NCBI GenBank assembly: GCA_021401465.1
Contig: JADDMT010000045.1
Span: forward strand, 1-64,000
Direction of reading: 5' to 3'
Length of the DNA stretch: 64,000 nucleotides
From: Teratosphaeria epicoccoides
Lineage: Eukaryota; Ascomycota; Dothideomycetes; Mycosphaerellales; Teratosphaeriaceae
A model generated the notes under the pieces. The model did no database searches. It was not told where the DNA came from and saw only the letters and a program-made list of their open reading frames with translations. Shown here piece after piece: positions 20,576-32,095 of the stretch (the stretch's first letter is position 1; each line of letters starts with the position of its first letter). The position numbers and the translations under genes were made by a program.

Positions 20576-20864
20576 TGTGCAGTAGGTAGCTCTCAATTGG
20601 TTAGCTTGATGATGGTCGATGGTACTCGATTGATGCGCAGCTGCTTGTTGAAGTAGAGCTGTGTTACCACAAAAGTTAAATGCAATGCAAGTGTTTTGTG
20701 CTCAGCTTCGACTTGAGCTTTCTCGACGGGAGCTCCGAGTCGCGTGTCCAAGTCGCGAGCTGAGACATGAATCAGCGACCCCTACCTTGCTCCAGTCTCA
20801 TGACTCGCGCCCTCTTGCGCTTGCACTCTCACACCAGCGTGCATATGTGGAGGCAAAAGACAGC
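20576..20864. promoter_or_regulatory. Divergent promoter region, YAG7-like and ESS2 genes
   Basis: The 289 bp between the two start codons must carry both promoters. No TATA box is obvious; CT-rich patches occur. Purely positional call. Confidence 0.5.
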
Positions 20865-22301
20865 ATGGCTCTCACGAAACGCGACTCGGATCTGACCTTA
20901 ATGCCGCCGCCGCCGCCAAAGCGCCAAAAGCGACCAGCCAAAGTCCTTGACGAAAATGTTTACAGCCATGCCCTTTCACACATTATTGCAAGGGACTTCT
21001 TCCCTGGTCTACTGGAGACAGAAGCACAGCAGGAATATATGCAAGCACTAGACTCAGACAACAAAGACTGGATCAGAGAGGCAGGGAGAAATTTGAAGCA
21101 GGTCATGACTCCTGGACCCGTTGGGCGCAGACGGGTGGGAAGAGGGACTGGCTTTACGCCGAGGAGGACGACTCCGGTGGGAGACACGCCAAGCAACTTC
21201 GTGGGAGACACACCTGGGCAGACTCCCGGGACAGAAGCGAATGATGACTCTGTGCGAGAGCAAATGCCGGAGGTGGACGTCAATATGTCGCTAGGTGCTT
21301 TTCAGGCTAAGTACACATCCGAAGACAATGAGAGCTTCAATGCGTTGCTAGACAAGCAGAATGAGAAGCAAAATGCCAAGTATGCTTTCTTCCATAACGG
21401 CAACAAAACCCTGGCACCGCGGCAAATCGCACACAGAGTTAGAGAGCAGAAGCTGCTGAAACATGGACAAAGTAGCACTTCTGTTGCACTCATCACGACC
21501 AATGCCGCGGGCGAGGCAGTGAAGATGCTATCTGCGGCTCGACCATCAGAAGATCTAGACGCAAGACCGGCTTCTCTTGACAGCTTCCCACATCGAGAAG
21601 GGCCAAGAAACCACTTCATGTTCGACCCAGAAGGTGTGGAAGATGGCATTGTTACCGTGGCCCACCAAAGCGAGCAAAGGTCGAACGCGCCGCCCAAGAG
21701 TGTAACATATGCCGCGACTCGGTTTCACCAGACAATTGCGCAGACCAATACTGTACCGCCCAGCCCGTCAATGAGTGCGATTGACGCTGCGATAGCTGGC
21801 AGACCTAAGCCGGCGGAGACAGAGTCTGGTTATTCTGGCGCTGAGACTCCACGTGTCAACGGCTATGTGTTCGTGGATGCTAAGCCGACGCCTTCTGAGA
21901 TGGGTATGCCAGTTACGGATGAGGAAGCCGATGCTGCAGAGCGAGAGGATGCGATGAAGTTCCTACCAATAGTCGAGGAGGGCGGTCCTAATCCTTTCAA
22001 AATCCATGAGCGTAGCGATCGCGAGACTCTCCATCACAGATTGGTTGAAAAAGCGGATGCGAGGAGGAGGAAGGGCGGTGGTAGGCTGGATGAGTTGAGA
22101 CGGCTGGGTGTCACACCGGGACGCACGCCTACGCTGAGGTTCAAGAGTGCGCCGGATATGAAGAGAGGAAGTATGACGCCTGCCGCGAGGATGCTTGCAG
22201 CCAGTATTGGGAAGACACCCAAATCAGGAAGCGGGCTTGGCGGTGGATTTGAGAAGGAAGGGGAAGTGGATTGGACGCCAACTGCCAGGGTGAAACGATG
22301 A
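20865..22301 (+). CDS. ESS2/DGCR14 (Bis1-like) nuclear protein
   Basis: An intronless 478-aa protein. ESS2/DGCR14 family members associate with late spliceosomes (C complex) in the nucleus; S. pombe Bis1 is the yeast relative. Family marks: near the N terminus VLDENVYSHALSHIIARDFFPGL, then SLGAFQAKYTSEDNESFNALLDKQN around residues 145-167 and KYAFFHNGNKTLAP near 175; C-terminal RETLHHRLVEKA and repeated TPGRTP/TPAARML elements. The middle is disordered, with many TP sites. The ATG at 20865 is chosen because the upstream in-frame stretch back to 20661 is low in family similarity and would run into the shared promoter. Confidence 0.88.
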   Translation: MALTKRDSDLTLMPPPPPKRQKRPAKVLDENVYSHALSHIIARDFFPGLLETEAQQEYMQALDSDNKDWIREAGRNLKQVMTPGPVGRRRVGRGTGFTPRRTTPVGDTPSNFVGDTPGQTPGTEANDDSVREQMPEVDVNMSLGAFQAKYTSEDNESFNALLDKQNEKQNAKYAFFHNGNKTLAPRQIAHRVREQKLLKHGQSSTSVALITTNAAGEAVKMLSAARPSEDLDARPASLDSFPHREGPRNHFMFDPEGVEDGIVTVAHQSEQRSNAPPKSVTYAATRFHQTIAQTNTVPPSPSMSAIDAAIAGRPKPAETESGYSGAETPRVNGYVFVDAKPTPSEMGMPVTDEEADAAEREDAMKFLPIVEEGGPNPFKIHERSDRETLHHRLVEKADARRRKGGGRLDELRRLGVTPGRTPTLRFKSAPDMKRGSMTPAARMLAASIGKTPKSGSGLGGGFEKEGEVDWTPTARVKR

Positions 22302-24298
22302 CGTGTGACGAAGTGGTTGTTCTGAGGCCAAGCTGAGTCTTCCTACCCTCCAAACACATCATCACCGAGTCCTAGGCTCTGCTCACGGTGCTTTGGTTTC
22401 ATGCTAGTGATTTAACTCCAGCGTGCGGTTGGATCTTGCACAAGCAGACATGCAGAATAATATGCCGGGAAGATCGGCAAGACCATTCACTCGATCCCCA
22501 AGCATGTCATGGTCCAGTCTTCTGCTCGACGAACGAGACGTTCGGCCGAATGACAGCATTTGTGCCGTCGGACTGACTGATTGATGCATCACGTTCCATC
22601 AAGCGGTGACATAGCCACAAAAGCGCCTCGCCATTCTATCAAAGCGCCGACCTGTGGAGTGACATGCATAAGGACAATGAGCAAGTATATGACCCTAAGA
22701 CCAGGCCCACGACCTCATTTGGAGAGCAGTCGTCTCAACAGTCAGTCAAGCCATGCTGACTGACCGACTCTTCGACTCTTGAGTGCTGGGTCTGGCGCTG
22801 AGATGACCGCCACACATGCCAGCCGGCACTCTTGAATTGACGCGCGTGTCAACAGGGGGATCAATAGAGCCGGGCGGATAGAGCGGATTGAATCAAGTGG
22901 AGCTTGACTGACTGTTGAGAGCACTGGGCATAGTGAGAGTACGTGAAGAAGACTGCACAGACGGCTCACTGGTGAGCAAAGCACGATGAGATGGTTGGCG
23001 AAGATAATTGGAGCTCTCAGCCACCCAAGCTAGGTACCTAGCAAAGTGGGCTTATACAGGAGGAGCTTGCTCCGCCGAGCAAACACCGTGACATTGAGGT
23101 CTGGAGGCCCCTCTGCACTGCCCAAGTTCGAAGTGAATATGGCGAGGGTGATCGAGGGGCGCGATCGCTGCGACAACGGGTAGGTACTCTGACTTGTGCA
23201 GGTCGACTGCTGCGCATCACACGATACCGCGAGTCCACGCCACCGAGACGCTGCACGAGCTCAAGCCAGAGCCGGCGGCCAGCATACCAAGCTCAAGAAC
23301 AGACACGCGTGAAGGAGGGCAAGCTCCAAAGCGGCGGTAGATCAGCCCTGCCGGCAGTGTGCCGGCGCACGAGCGTGGTTGTGAAGGAAAACCAGGGTTG
23401 CCCACGCGCGGGATCCACTAAGCCGCCTCCCGCGCGATGTCTTGCAGCTTCTTTAGCGTAAGATGCAGGTACCCTCGCCCTGGACACGACACAACTGCCA
23501 GATTTACATGGAATCTGGCGTCGCGTTGCAGGCGATGGGTGAGGCGAGTGACGCGCTGATGGCGCGCATGTTTTGAGGGACAGTTGAGGGTTGTTGGAGA
23601 GATGTGGGGCAGGCAGAAGGGTTGGGCCGGGCTGGTCGTAAGGAGTGGCGTGCATACGTTCGAGTGAGCGGTGTCTCAGCGAAGGACACATGGGACCTTG
23701 TCGCTCTATCGGTGGCATGATGGCCAAAACATTCCTGCGGACGCACATCTTCGAGATACCTTACATGGCGGTTAGCTTATGTAATCCTAGAGACTTTGTA
23801 CTACAAGCCCGGTTGTTGGTCCGAAGGATCACGTACTGATCGCAAATGGGAGTTCCAGGTACATGCAGTTGTGTGATCGGCAATTACTGTTGATTCCCGA
23901 CGCTTACATGTGTTATTGCTGGATATTCCCTTCCACAGGTTCTCCTTCACACGAATGTGCGCCACTACGATGGTGTGAGATATCACGACCCTTGGACCGC
24001 TGTCGGAGGAGACAACGCTAGTCCTAAAGCTTATTCGCTGGGCTGCTCGCTGCCTACCTCAACTTGGAAGCACTCCTGCGCTTCCGTACACAATCTACAA
24101 TAATCAAGTGACCAAAACATTCAGCAACGACGAGAACGTATGAGCGTCTAGCGGTGGACTCCGTCTGCTGTTTAGGCTGTGCTCAAATGGACATCTGATC
24201 GCGAAGCGCCCTCCCGCGGATGTTCTGCACATCGCGCCCGCGACTCGACCTCCGCACCTCCAAAGAAACTCCCCTTCAAGCAATTCCCAGCCAACAGC
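22302..24298. other. Long intergenic region before the KDM4-like gene
   Basis: About 2.0 kb with no supported gene. Short frames occur on both strands (for example 23,293-23,748 minus) and overlap each other in several frames without any recognisable domain. It presumably holds the 3' flank of ESS2 and an extended promoter/5' UTR for the demethylase gene. No tRNA B-box or repeat array was seen. Confidence 0.45.
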
Positions 24299-27200
24299 AT
24301 GGCGGCGCCGCGTTCGCCGGTGACTGATCCAATGGACACACGTGGTCCTCCATCACCAGAATCGCACGACATAAAAACAACCACCGACCCGCTTGCCAAG
24401 CCGACAAATGCCCTCACGCCACCTACCAGCGAGGAGTTGAACCACGACGCGAAGCAGGATGGCGACGAGAGCGAGCTAAGCGATATCGATGACGTAGATA
24501 TCGAGGCACTTGAAATGGTACAAGAGCAGAAACAACAGCCTGAACAGGCGGAGCAAGAGGACGAAGAGGAGATTGAGCCTGATCACTACTGGGACGGCGG
24601 GAAGATCCCGGTCTTCATGCCGACAATGAACCAATTCCGTGACTTCAAGCGATTTTGCGAGAGGATTGACCATTATGGCATGAAATCTGGTATTGTCAAG
24701 GTGATTCCACCAAAGGAATGGTACGTTGCACCGTCCGAGCGTCACCCGAGGAGCTGTTTCATCACGCTGACGTCTCCACACAGGCGCGACGCTCAACCCT
24801 CACTGGATGAGTATGTCAAGCGTATCAAGATCAAGAACCCAATCATGCAGGAGTTCAATGGTGCTTCCGGAACGTACACGCAGCAAAACGTGGAGAAGCA
24901 GCGATCGTACAATCTTCCGGAATGGAAGGCATTGACTGAAGAGACGCACCATCAGCCGCCTGCCAAGCGTGGCGAGCGAAGACGCAATCAGGTCCAGGTT
25001 GTCCGCGGCGGTGGTAATCTTCGTGGCCGCGCTGCTGCGAATGCTGCGGCTGCTGCGGTCGATCCTGATGCTCCACCTCCCGAGAAGAGGAAACCCGGCC
25101 GCCCGCGTCGAGTCATAGCGGCACCAGTAGCTACTGCGGGAGAGTCCGACTCCGAAACCGATGACCCTGCTGCCAAGCGCACCCGTGGCAAGGCTTCGCC
25201 GGCCCCAAAGGCTGCCAAGGGCAAATCAGAACCAAGGCCTAGAGGCCGTCAGCCTCGCGGCGGGCAGGCCAAGTCTGTCTCGTCTCGCCGTCTCAATAAC
25301 ACCGGCGAGACCCAAGATGTTATTGACGAGAAGGCGTTCAAAAGCTTCGACTACCGGATGGAAGGTCTCGACGAATTCACGCCCGAGCGTTGTCAGGAAC
25401 TTGAGACGCAATACTGGAAGAGCCTGGCATTCAACCAACCGATGTACGCTGCTGATATGCCTGGCTCGCTATTCGACGAAAAGACGAAGAGCTGGAACGT
25501 AGCCCATCTTCCGAACTTACTGGATATCCTCGGGACCAAGGTTCCCGGTGTCAACACCGCTTACCTCTACATGGGCATGTGGAAAGCCACTTTCGCATGG
25601 CATTTGGAAGATGTCGACCTCTACAGTATCAATTATATCCACTTCGGCGCGCCCAAGCAGTGGTACAGCATTTCGCAGGAAGATGCCAGGAAGTTTGAGG
25701 CTGCCATGAAGCAAGTCTGGCCTGTCGATGCAAAGAATTGCGACCAGTTCTTGCGTCACAAGACTTACCTTATCTCACCAGAAGTCCTGGAGAAGCAGTA
25801 CAAAGTCAAGGTCAACAAGCTCGTGCACTACGAAGGCGAATTCGTCATCACCTATCCTTACGGCTACCACTCTGGCTACAATCTTGGATACAACTGCGCC
25901 GAATCAGTCAACTTTGCGCTTGACTCATGGATCGAGTTCGGTCGCATCGCGCGCAAGTGCAACTGCGAGGCTGACAACGTCTGGGTCGATGTCGCTGAAA
26001 TTGAGCGCAAGCTTCGTGGCGAGCCTACACCTGAATACTACGAAGAGACTGACGACGACGATGATGACCTAAGCGATGCAGAAGAAAATGCTCTTCCGAC
26101 GCCTCCTGCTAGTGTCAAGGGCAAAGCCAAGCGGGGTCAGAAGCGCAAGCGTGAGGTCAAGGAAGAGAAGCCCAAGAAGAAGAAGAAGATCAGGATCAGG
26201 ATCAAGGTCGCTGGTCGCGAGCCCTGCGTCATGTGTCCCAATGACAACCCTTGGGAGCCCCTGCTCAGCACGGACACGGGCAAGAAGGCACACAAGTCTT
26301 GCGCTCTGTTCACGCCGGAGACTTGGGTTACCAAAGATGCGGATGGCAATGAGATCGTCCACGGTCTTAACAGCATCGACAAGGCGCGTCTGGAGCTCAA
26401 GTGTAACTTCTGTCGGTCTAAGCGTGGCGCTTGCTTCCAATGCTCGTCCAAGAAGTGCACGAGGGCTTTCCACGCTACCTGCGCGCAGGCTGCTGGTGTA
26501 CTTGTCGACGGCGGTTTGGTGCCCACATGGGACGAGACTGGCACTGAGTACTATGAGGAGGGCTTCGACTTTCGGTGCAAATATCATAGGACGAAGATGG
26601 CCAAGAACCCGAACTTTGAAGAGATGGAGAGCAGCAAGCTGATCAAGAGCTACGCCAAAGGTCTCAAACCCAATGACGTTGTGCAGGCGCAGTACAAGGG
26701 CGAAGATGTGTTTGGTGCCTTGGTGGTCGAGAATCGGCCGGCCGAGCTTACTGTGCTTGTGCAAGTCTTGCCAGATCTGCAGTGCGTGCCTCAAAATTGC
26801 CGCTTTATGCTCCTCTTGTGCTGACTTCTTGACAGTGAAATCCTTGAAGTCGAATATAAGTACATCTGTGTGCTTAACCCTGATGATTCAGTGAGGCCGA
26901 AGCCAACAGCATCCGCTTTGCCCATGCCAGAAGGTATGAATAGGAAAGCCGTTTCCATGGAGAATCGTCAAGATGGTGTGCCGGAGCAAGGCGATGTCTT
27001 CCACGACAATCCTGACTACAAAGTTCAGGACTTTTATAACTTGCACGAGCCACCCCCGAGCTATGCGACAATGCCGTTCAATACCGCTCAGAAGCTCAAG
27101 GTCAACATTGACGCGCCGGATCAGCTGTACTACTATCTGCCGTTTGTCTCCACAGAAGCAAAGTGCTTCTTTGCGGACAGGCCGGGTGGTCAGATTGCGT

Positions 27201-28816
27201 CCAAGGCAAATTCCACTGAGCGTATGAATGCAGGTGCACGTCAGGCACAGAGCTTTCAATATGTCAAGCAGCAAGCCATTGCTGCCCCAAGCCCGACTGT
27301 GCCGGCACCAACGCCGGCTCCACGCGAACCGACGCAGCTGGTAGGCACAACTGGCAACCCTGCCAACCGCAGTGAGAAGCCGTATGTGTACAAGCCCAAA
27401 GAGCCTGCACGTCCGAATGTCATGTGGGGCGTGGATCCACAGGCCTTGGCTACGCAGAAGAGCTTTATCAACCAGGTGGACAGGCGACACTCGCTATTTG
27501 AACCTTCGCCACATTCAGAGCTGCCGCCGCTCGAGACCCAGACCCCGCAGCCTCAGCAGCCCCCAGCACACTACAGCTACGATCCCACACGCGAGAATCA
27601 GCCCCTCCGGCCCTTCTCTCGAGACCAGTACTACTCTACTGAGAGACTCCCGGCCGCTGTCCCGGGTGAGTACTCCGCCTTCATGCAGAGTGCCCGTCGC
27701 CAGTCTCAGGGCGCGCAGGGTTTGCAGAGACCTGGCTCACAACCTCCAGGCTACGTGCCGAACTACCAGTCCGTGTCGAACCAGAAGAGGGATATGAAGC
27801 AAGGTGTTGCGCCGACGGCGCCGATGATGGGAGACGCGCCGAGCGGGCAATTTCCCTCGAACCCATACGCGAGCAGTAGCAGTCGGCCATCGACTGGTGC
27901 TCACAGCGAGCAGTCTCCGCTTGGCGCGCCGCTAACGCCTGCTACGTCTACTTCGTCCGCTTCCAAGACTCCAGACACACAGCCTGGATTTCTGGAGAAT
28001 GTGCAAAAGTATCCATACCTGCTGAACAGCTTCCTTCGTCGAAAGAAGGTGTACGAGTCGCCATACGCGTTGGGAGACGGCTACACTTCCGCATGGCAGC
28101 CTTCGCAACTGGACAATTCGGCTGAGGAGAGGAAATCTTCGTCTGTGCACACGCCGTCAACGTCTATGTCTTCGGGCGCTGGTGCTGCCAAGGATCATTC
28201 ACAGTGGACGCCTCCCTCGCAAGTGTGGCACGCGTCGGGATTGACCAAGGACAAGACGCCACCACGTCCGATGGAGCCACAGCAGCAGGTGTTTCATCAT
28301 AACCCTCTCTTCCATCCTCAGCCGCAACAGCAACCGAAGTACCCAGGTCCGACCTACCAGACTACCCGGGAGTTTCAACAGTCCTTCATGGGCATGCCAA
28401 GCACGGCCAGCCGCGACGGCGCACAAGCCCGCGCTGCCCGCGATCAGATGGGTGGATATGGCTACAGCCCCTATGCTCCCCATGCCTTCCCGCCCCACCC
28501 CAGGAACAGCTTCGGGCACGCCTACGACAAGTCGACCATGTGGCCACAGCGCAGTCCTAAGCAGCCAACTCCAAGCCCATTGAGCGACCCGAATACGCCT
28601 GGTCATACGAGTGCTTTTAACCAGTACGCTCAGCAGGGCACTCCGAGCGGGCCGCCTCAGTGGAGTCAACTTCCAATGCGGCAGGCTCAGGCGCTGCCGG
28701 CTCCGATGATGAACGGTGCTGCTGCGGACGCCGGAGTGAATGCTGGGGCGGGATGGGGTCCCACGTTGCCGCAGATGGGTGGTGGGCATCATGAGACGTG
28801 GCGGTATGGGGGTTAG
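24299..28816 (+). CDS. JmjN-JmjC-PHD histone demethylase, KDM4/Rph1 type
   Basis: Three exons (24299-24720, 24784-26781, 26836-28816) encode 1,466 aa. KDM4 enzymes remove H3K9/H3K36 methyl groups with Fe(II) and 2-oxoglutarate. JmjN lies at about 100-143 (IPVFMPTMNQFRDFKRF) and is split by intron 1 after PPKEW. JmjC follows; the iron ligands are present as H414 and E416 (WHLED) and H503 (GYHSGYN), so it looks catalytically competent. A double/extended PHD spans about 620-760 (CVMCPNDNPWEP, CNFCRSKRGACFQC), then a Tudor-like strand region across intron 2 (LTVLVQVLPD / EILEVEYKY). The last 600 residues are disordered and Pro/Gln/Ser rich. An AT-hook-like KRKPGRPRR lies between JmjN and JmjC. 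The start at 24299 is preferred to the longer frame from 24179. Confidence 0.9.
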
Positions 28817-29682
28817 GGAGTCCCGCCGTTGATGAATCAGGGATGGCAGGATAGGTATAGGCGGTAGGCTAGATTTTGGCGGTATGGTGTAGCTGTGTGG
28901 TGATGAGGATATGGCGGATGAGATATGTAAGGGAGATCAGGGTGTGGTGTGCTGTCCTGTTGTGCTGCCGCTATTTGCGAGCGGAGTCTTTTTTAGGATG
29001 CGGGTGGGGCGGGCTTTGATGATGCATGAGGACGGGGCTTTGGAAGATGCTTTCAGTCCGTTGTGTGCAGACCCAGAAGAGGTGAGCGATTGGGATTACT
29101 ACATGAGATGATACTTCACTGCTACGATGCCAGAGAGGAAGAAATGCAAGTGCCTTGAGCATATGCCTCTTCTCCACGCACGTCCGTTGTCCAGGTGGGC
29201 CCGTGGGTGCTTGGGGACGATTGTCTTTGGCATACTGTATGTTGGCTACGTGAGTTCAGTCTTCGTGTGACTAGCCACTTCTTCATATGAAGGTCGTATC
29301 CTTGCCTTCTATGTACTGTTAGCAGATGAGAAGGCTTAGAACACCTCTAGCCTGTGACGGTTGGTTAAGTCTAGCTCGTCTCGAGTTAGACATCGCTGTC
29401 CTAGCCCTAATTTCTCACGGTCCCATTGTGAGTGATATCAGCACTGGTTGGCATGCTCCTAGCACATGCACTAATAAGCCTTGCCGCTTTGCCTCTTGAA
29501 ACTCGACCATCGACCTTCGACTTGTGATAATGCTCGCAGGCAAAGCCACATACCGGAGTGCGGTGCCGAGACATGTAAATCGCTCATCGCAGCCAGCTTT
29601 GCATACATTGAAGCTGAACCTGAAGAACTTTTGGAGCTAGCCGAGCCAGTGCTGCACTCCAAATAGTATACAGATAACAATA
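28817..29682. other. Intergenic, 3' of the demethylase gene
   Basis: About 870 bp. Small frames (28,911-29,111; 29,471-29,686) have no family features. Several TCTAGC/CTAGCC pieces near 29,340-29,410 form weak inverted repeats. Nothing else supported. Confidence 0.4.
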
Positions 29683-30186
29683 TCAAAGCTCACGAGCGCA
29701 AGGTCGATTCTGTCTCCTCCAACAAGGGCATAGTCGGTGAGTAACGATTCGTCTCCTGGAATAGACCTGAAGACCTGGTGAGATCTGAAAGCGTGATAGA
29801 GTCGCTAGGATTACCAAGAAGACTAGAAACAGTGTACCTGGCCATCGTGTCGACCCGTTGGCATAGCTATCAAGTTTTTGCATCGGGACAGCCTGGACTG
29901 CGAGCGCAGGCGTCGCATCCATGCATGCGTTGCGAAATCCGCGAGTCAGGATCTGAGACCAGGTGCAGTTTCCTGTCGGACAGCTCAGCGGGGTTTGAGG
30001 GTACACGCAATCGGCCAAAGCCTGATCAACAGAGATCACTGAGAGGGCCGAAGAAAAGTTGCCACCAAAGGGTTCCATTGTGGCTATGGGATGCAATCTC
30101 GCAGTCGCGTCCAAATCTCGCGCTAAGAAGACAGTCGTAGCCATATCATGTGCCAGAGTGCTGAATAGGCCCGACACAACTACCAC
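29683..30186 (-). pseudogene. Fragment of a DUF3176-like membrane protein gene
   Basis: The 167-codon frame contains a stretch (TPLSCPTGNCTW, then ACMDAT about 15 residues on) that matches my memory of the CPTGNCTW signature of the fungus-specific DUF3176 plasma-membrane proteins, which are usually above 500 aa with an N-terminal helix and a C-terminal membrane segment. Here the frame opens with GTG, lacks the usual N-terminal part and ends soon after a hydrophobic stretch (GTLFLVFLVILA), so it is at best one exon or a decayed fragment. A possible upstream intron (GTGAGT donor on the minus strand near 30,270) would add a few codons. Function is not assignable; the family is uncharacterised. 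Confidence 0.4.
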
Positions 30187-30619
30187 AGTGACGCTGGACG
30201 AGACAATGTATCTGCCTAACTTCAGTCAACTTTCCACGATGCCGACCAGTGATGCCAGCAATACTCACTTCACGCCAGATACGCCCACCACTGGTGACTG
30301 GTAGATCCATATGCACCTTTTAGAGATTCATCGAACACAACACAGATATCCGGCTTGCGAGTCTTTGACCTTGAGCCTGAGTTCATCAGACATAGCCAGT
30401 TCTGCTGGCCCAATGCTTGCGGATTATTCCGGGTCATTCCGGGTCATTCCGGGTCAGTGCATTATTATTTTGCATGAGCGCACTCAGCGACCAAGCTGGG
30501 CGCTTTCTTAGATGGCATGCTGGTACTCTTACATTGTACAGCGGGAAGATCGGAAAGCCGAAAAGTCTGTGCCACACAATGAGTGCACAACGTTCGGAAC
30601 GCTTCACGCACTGGTATTC
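30187..30619. other. Intergenic with a short tandem repeat
   Basis: The 10-bp unit ATTCCGGGTC is repeated three times head to tail at about 30,425-30,456. The rest carries no coding signal. Confidence 0.5.
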
Positions 30620-31786
30620 TTATCCGCGCGCAGGCTGCCTGCGATGTGCAAACACTGACCGACAATGGCCATCACCAAGCACCTGCACTTCTTGGCCGCG
30701 AACGACTACCGTGTGCTGATGCTCCCGATGCTCGCTTCTTGCGATAGGATCATCTCTCCAGATCTCAATGACATCCCATACATCCATGTCGACTGCCAAT
30801 CCGGTTACGCGCTCAGCTTGCTGCTGGTCTGCGACCTCGAACATCAGCACCTGGGCACATAGCTTTTCCGCAAGGCTGAGGAGGTGCGGATAGAAAGTGT
30901 CGCCATCTGACGCCTCCGACATAGCGACAGCTTTGCTGCTTCTTGGCGGAACTAAGGCGAGCTTTGGTTCAAAGTGCCGGACAGATGGAGCTGTCGTTGT
31001 CCAATAGGCCTTCGGGGAGATGTATGGTGGGTTTGAGATCAATACATCAATCTTGGGGGCGTCATTACTGCGAAAGCCTTTCTGAATTGCAGCGGTGACA
31101 GAAGGTATATGTTGCGAACCTTCAACGTTCTCACACGCAAGCACATCAGCTCGCAGTACTTTTAGCTCGGCCAGAGAGTTTTGCTCGTGAGAGCTCGCCG
31201 TACCCCTCAAAGCATGCAGATGCGTGTCTCTGTTTTCGCGTGCAAGCCGTATTGCAGTGAGTGATACATCGACGGCGATCAGGTCAAGTCCACCGTGCTC
31301 AGCTTCTGGCTTTGCATAAAACTCGTGGTTGAAGAGCAGTGGAATGCACCCAGTCCCTGTACATAAATCAAGCACTCGGAGTCGGCCTGACGGAGCATGT
31401 CTGATCCTCATATCATGTATTCTTCGCACCAGATATATGACAGAAGCAGCCGTCTCTTGCCTGAAGGTGAAGGCAGGCCATCAGCATATGATGAGACCCT
31501 CCTTCAGAAATACGAACCTCGGTATCAGTACGCCGCGTCGACACTTAATTTCGAGGTCCCCAAAGTATTCACTGCCTAGAATGTACTGCAATGGTTCGCC
31601 ACGTGTCCGTCTCGATACATGACGGCGAAGCACTCGATCAGGACCCTTCGTTACCTTTGCATGTTCCGCAAGCCATCTCAACTCGTTCTGGGCTGACGGT
31701 AAGTCACGACAGACGGAGACCAAAGGCGGCAGATGCGGATCCAATAGTCGTGCTTGCCTAATTAGTGAAGGCTTGATTCGTGGCAT
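30620..31786 (-). CDS. Mitochondrial MTQ1/PrmC (HemK) release-factor glutamine methyltransferase
   Basis: Two exons (31786-31518, 31460-30620; 57-nt intron) encode 369 aa. The enzyme uses S-adenosylmethionine to methylate the Gln of the GGQ motif in organellar release factors. Exon 1 has the small helical N-terminal domain ending in RRGEPLQYILGSEYFG-type sequence and GVLIPR; the intron falls inside the conserved PRQET motif and splicing restores it. Exon 2 has the SAM-binding LDLCTGTGCIPLL and the catalytic NPPY at residues 233-236 (VLISNPPYISP). The length is normal for the fungal mitochondrial member. The final 40 residues are less conserved. Diverges from RAD23 with 309 bp between start codons. 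Confidence 0.9.
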
Positions 31787-32095
31787 GTGGTTGTGGTGGA
31801 TGTGGTTCTTTTGTTAGTGCTTCACGTCACTACAAGATGACGCGGGAACAACCGCTGCAGGGATTACTTTTGGTGGGGCTGCTCTACAGAAACACTTACG
31901 CCACAGACAGGTGCCTTCCACCCACCTACATAATCCGACCTGCTTATCATCTCCGGAACATCATCTTCCTCCTTGACCTTCTCGCATCAGCGCGCCCACG
32001 CAGCATCGCCGGACTGGCCTTGAATCAGACAACTCTCGAACGTTGCCGACAAATACCATAACATAGCTGCTTCACATCCGAACCAGTCATCCACC
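31787..32095. promoter_or_regulatory. Divergent promoter region, MTQ1 and RAD23
   Basis: The 309 bp separating the two start codons. CT-rich tracts and a CATCTCC/CATCATC pyrimidine stretch lie near the RAD23 side. Positional call only. Confidence 0.45.

Noticed and set aside
22302..24298. Possible small genes in the 2-kb gap before the demethylase gene
   Set aside because: The candidate frames overlap in several phases, have random composition and lack family motifs.
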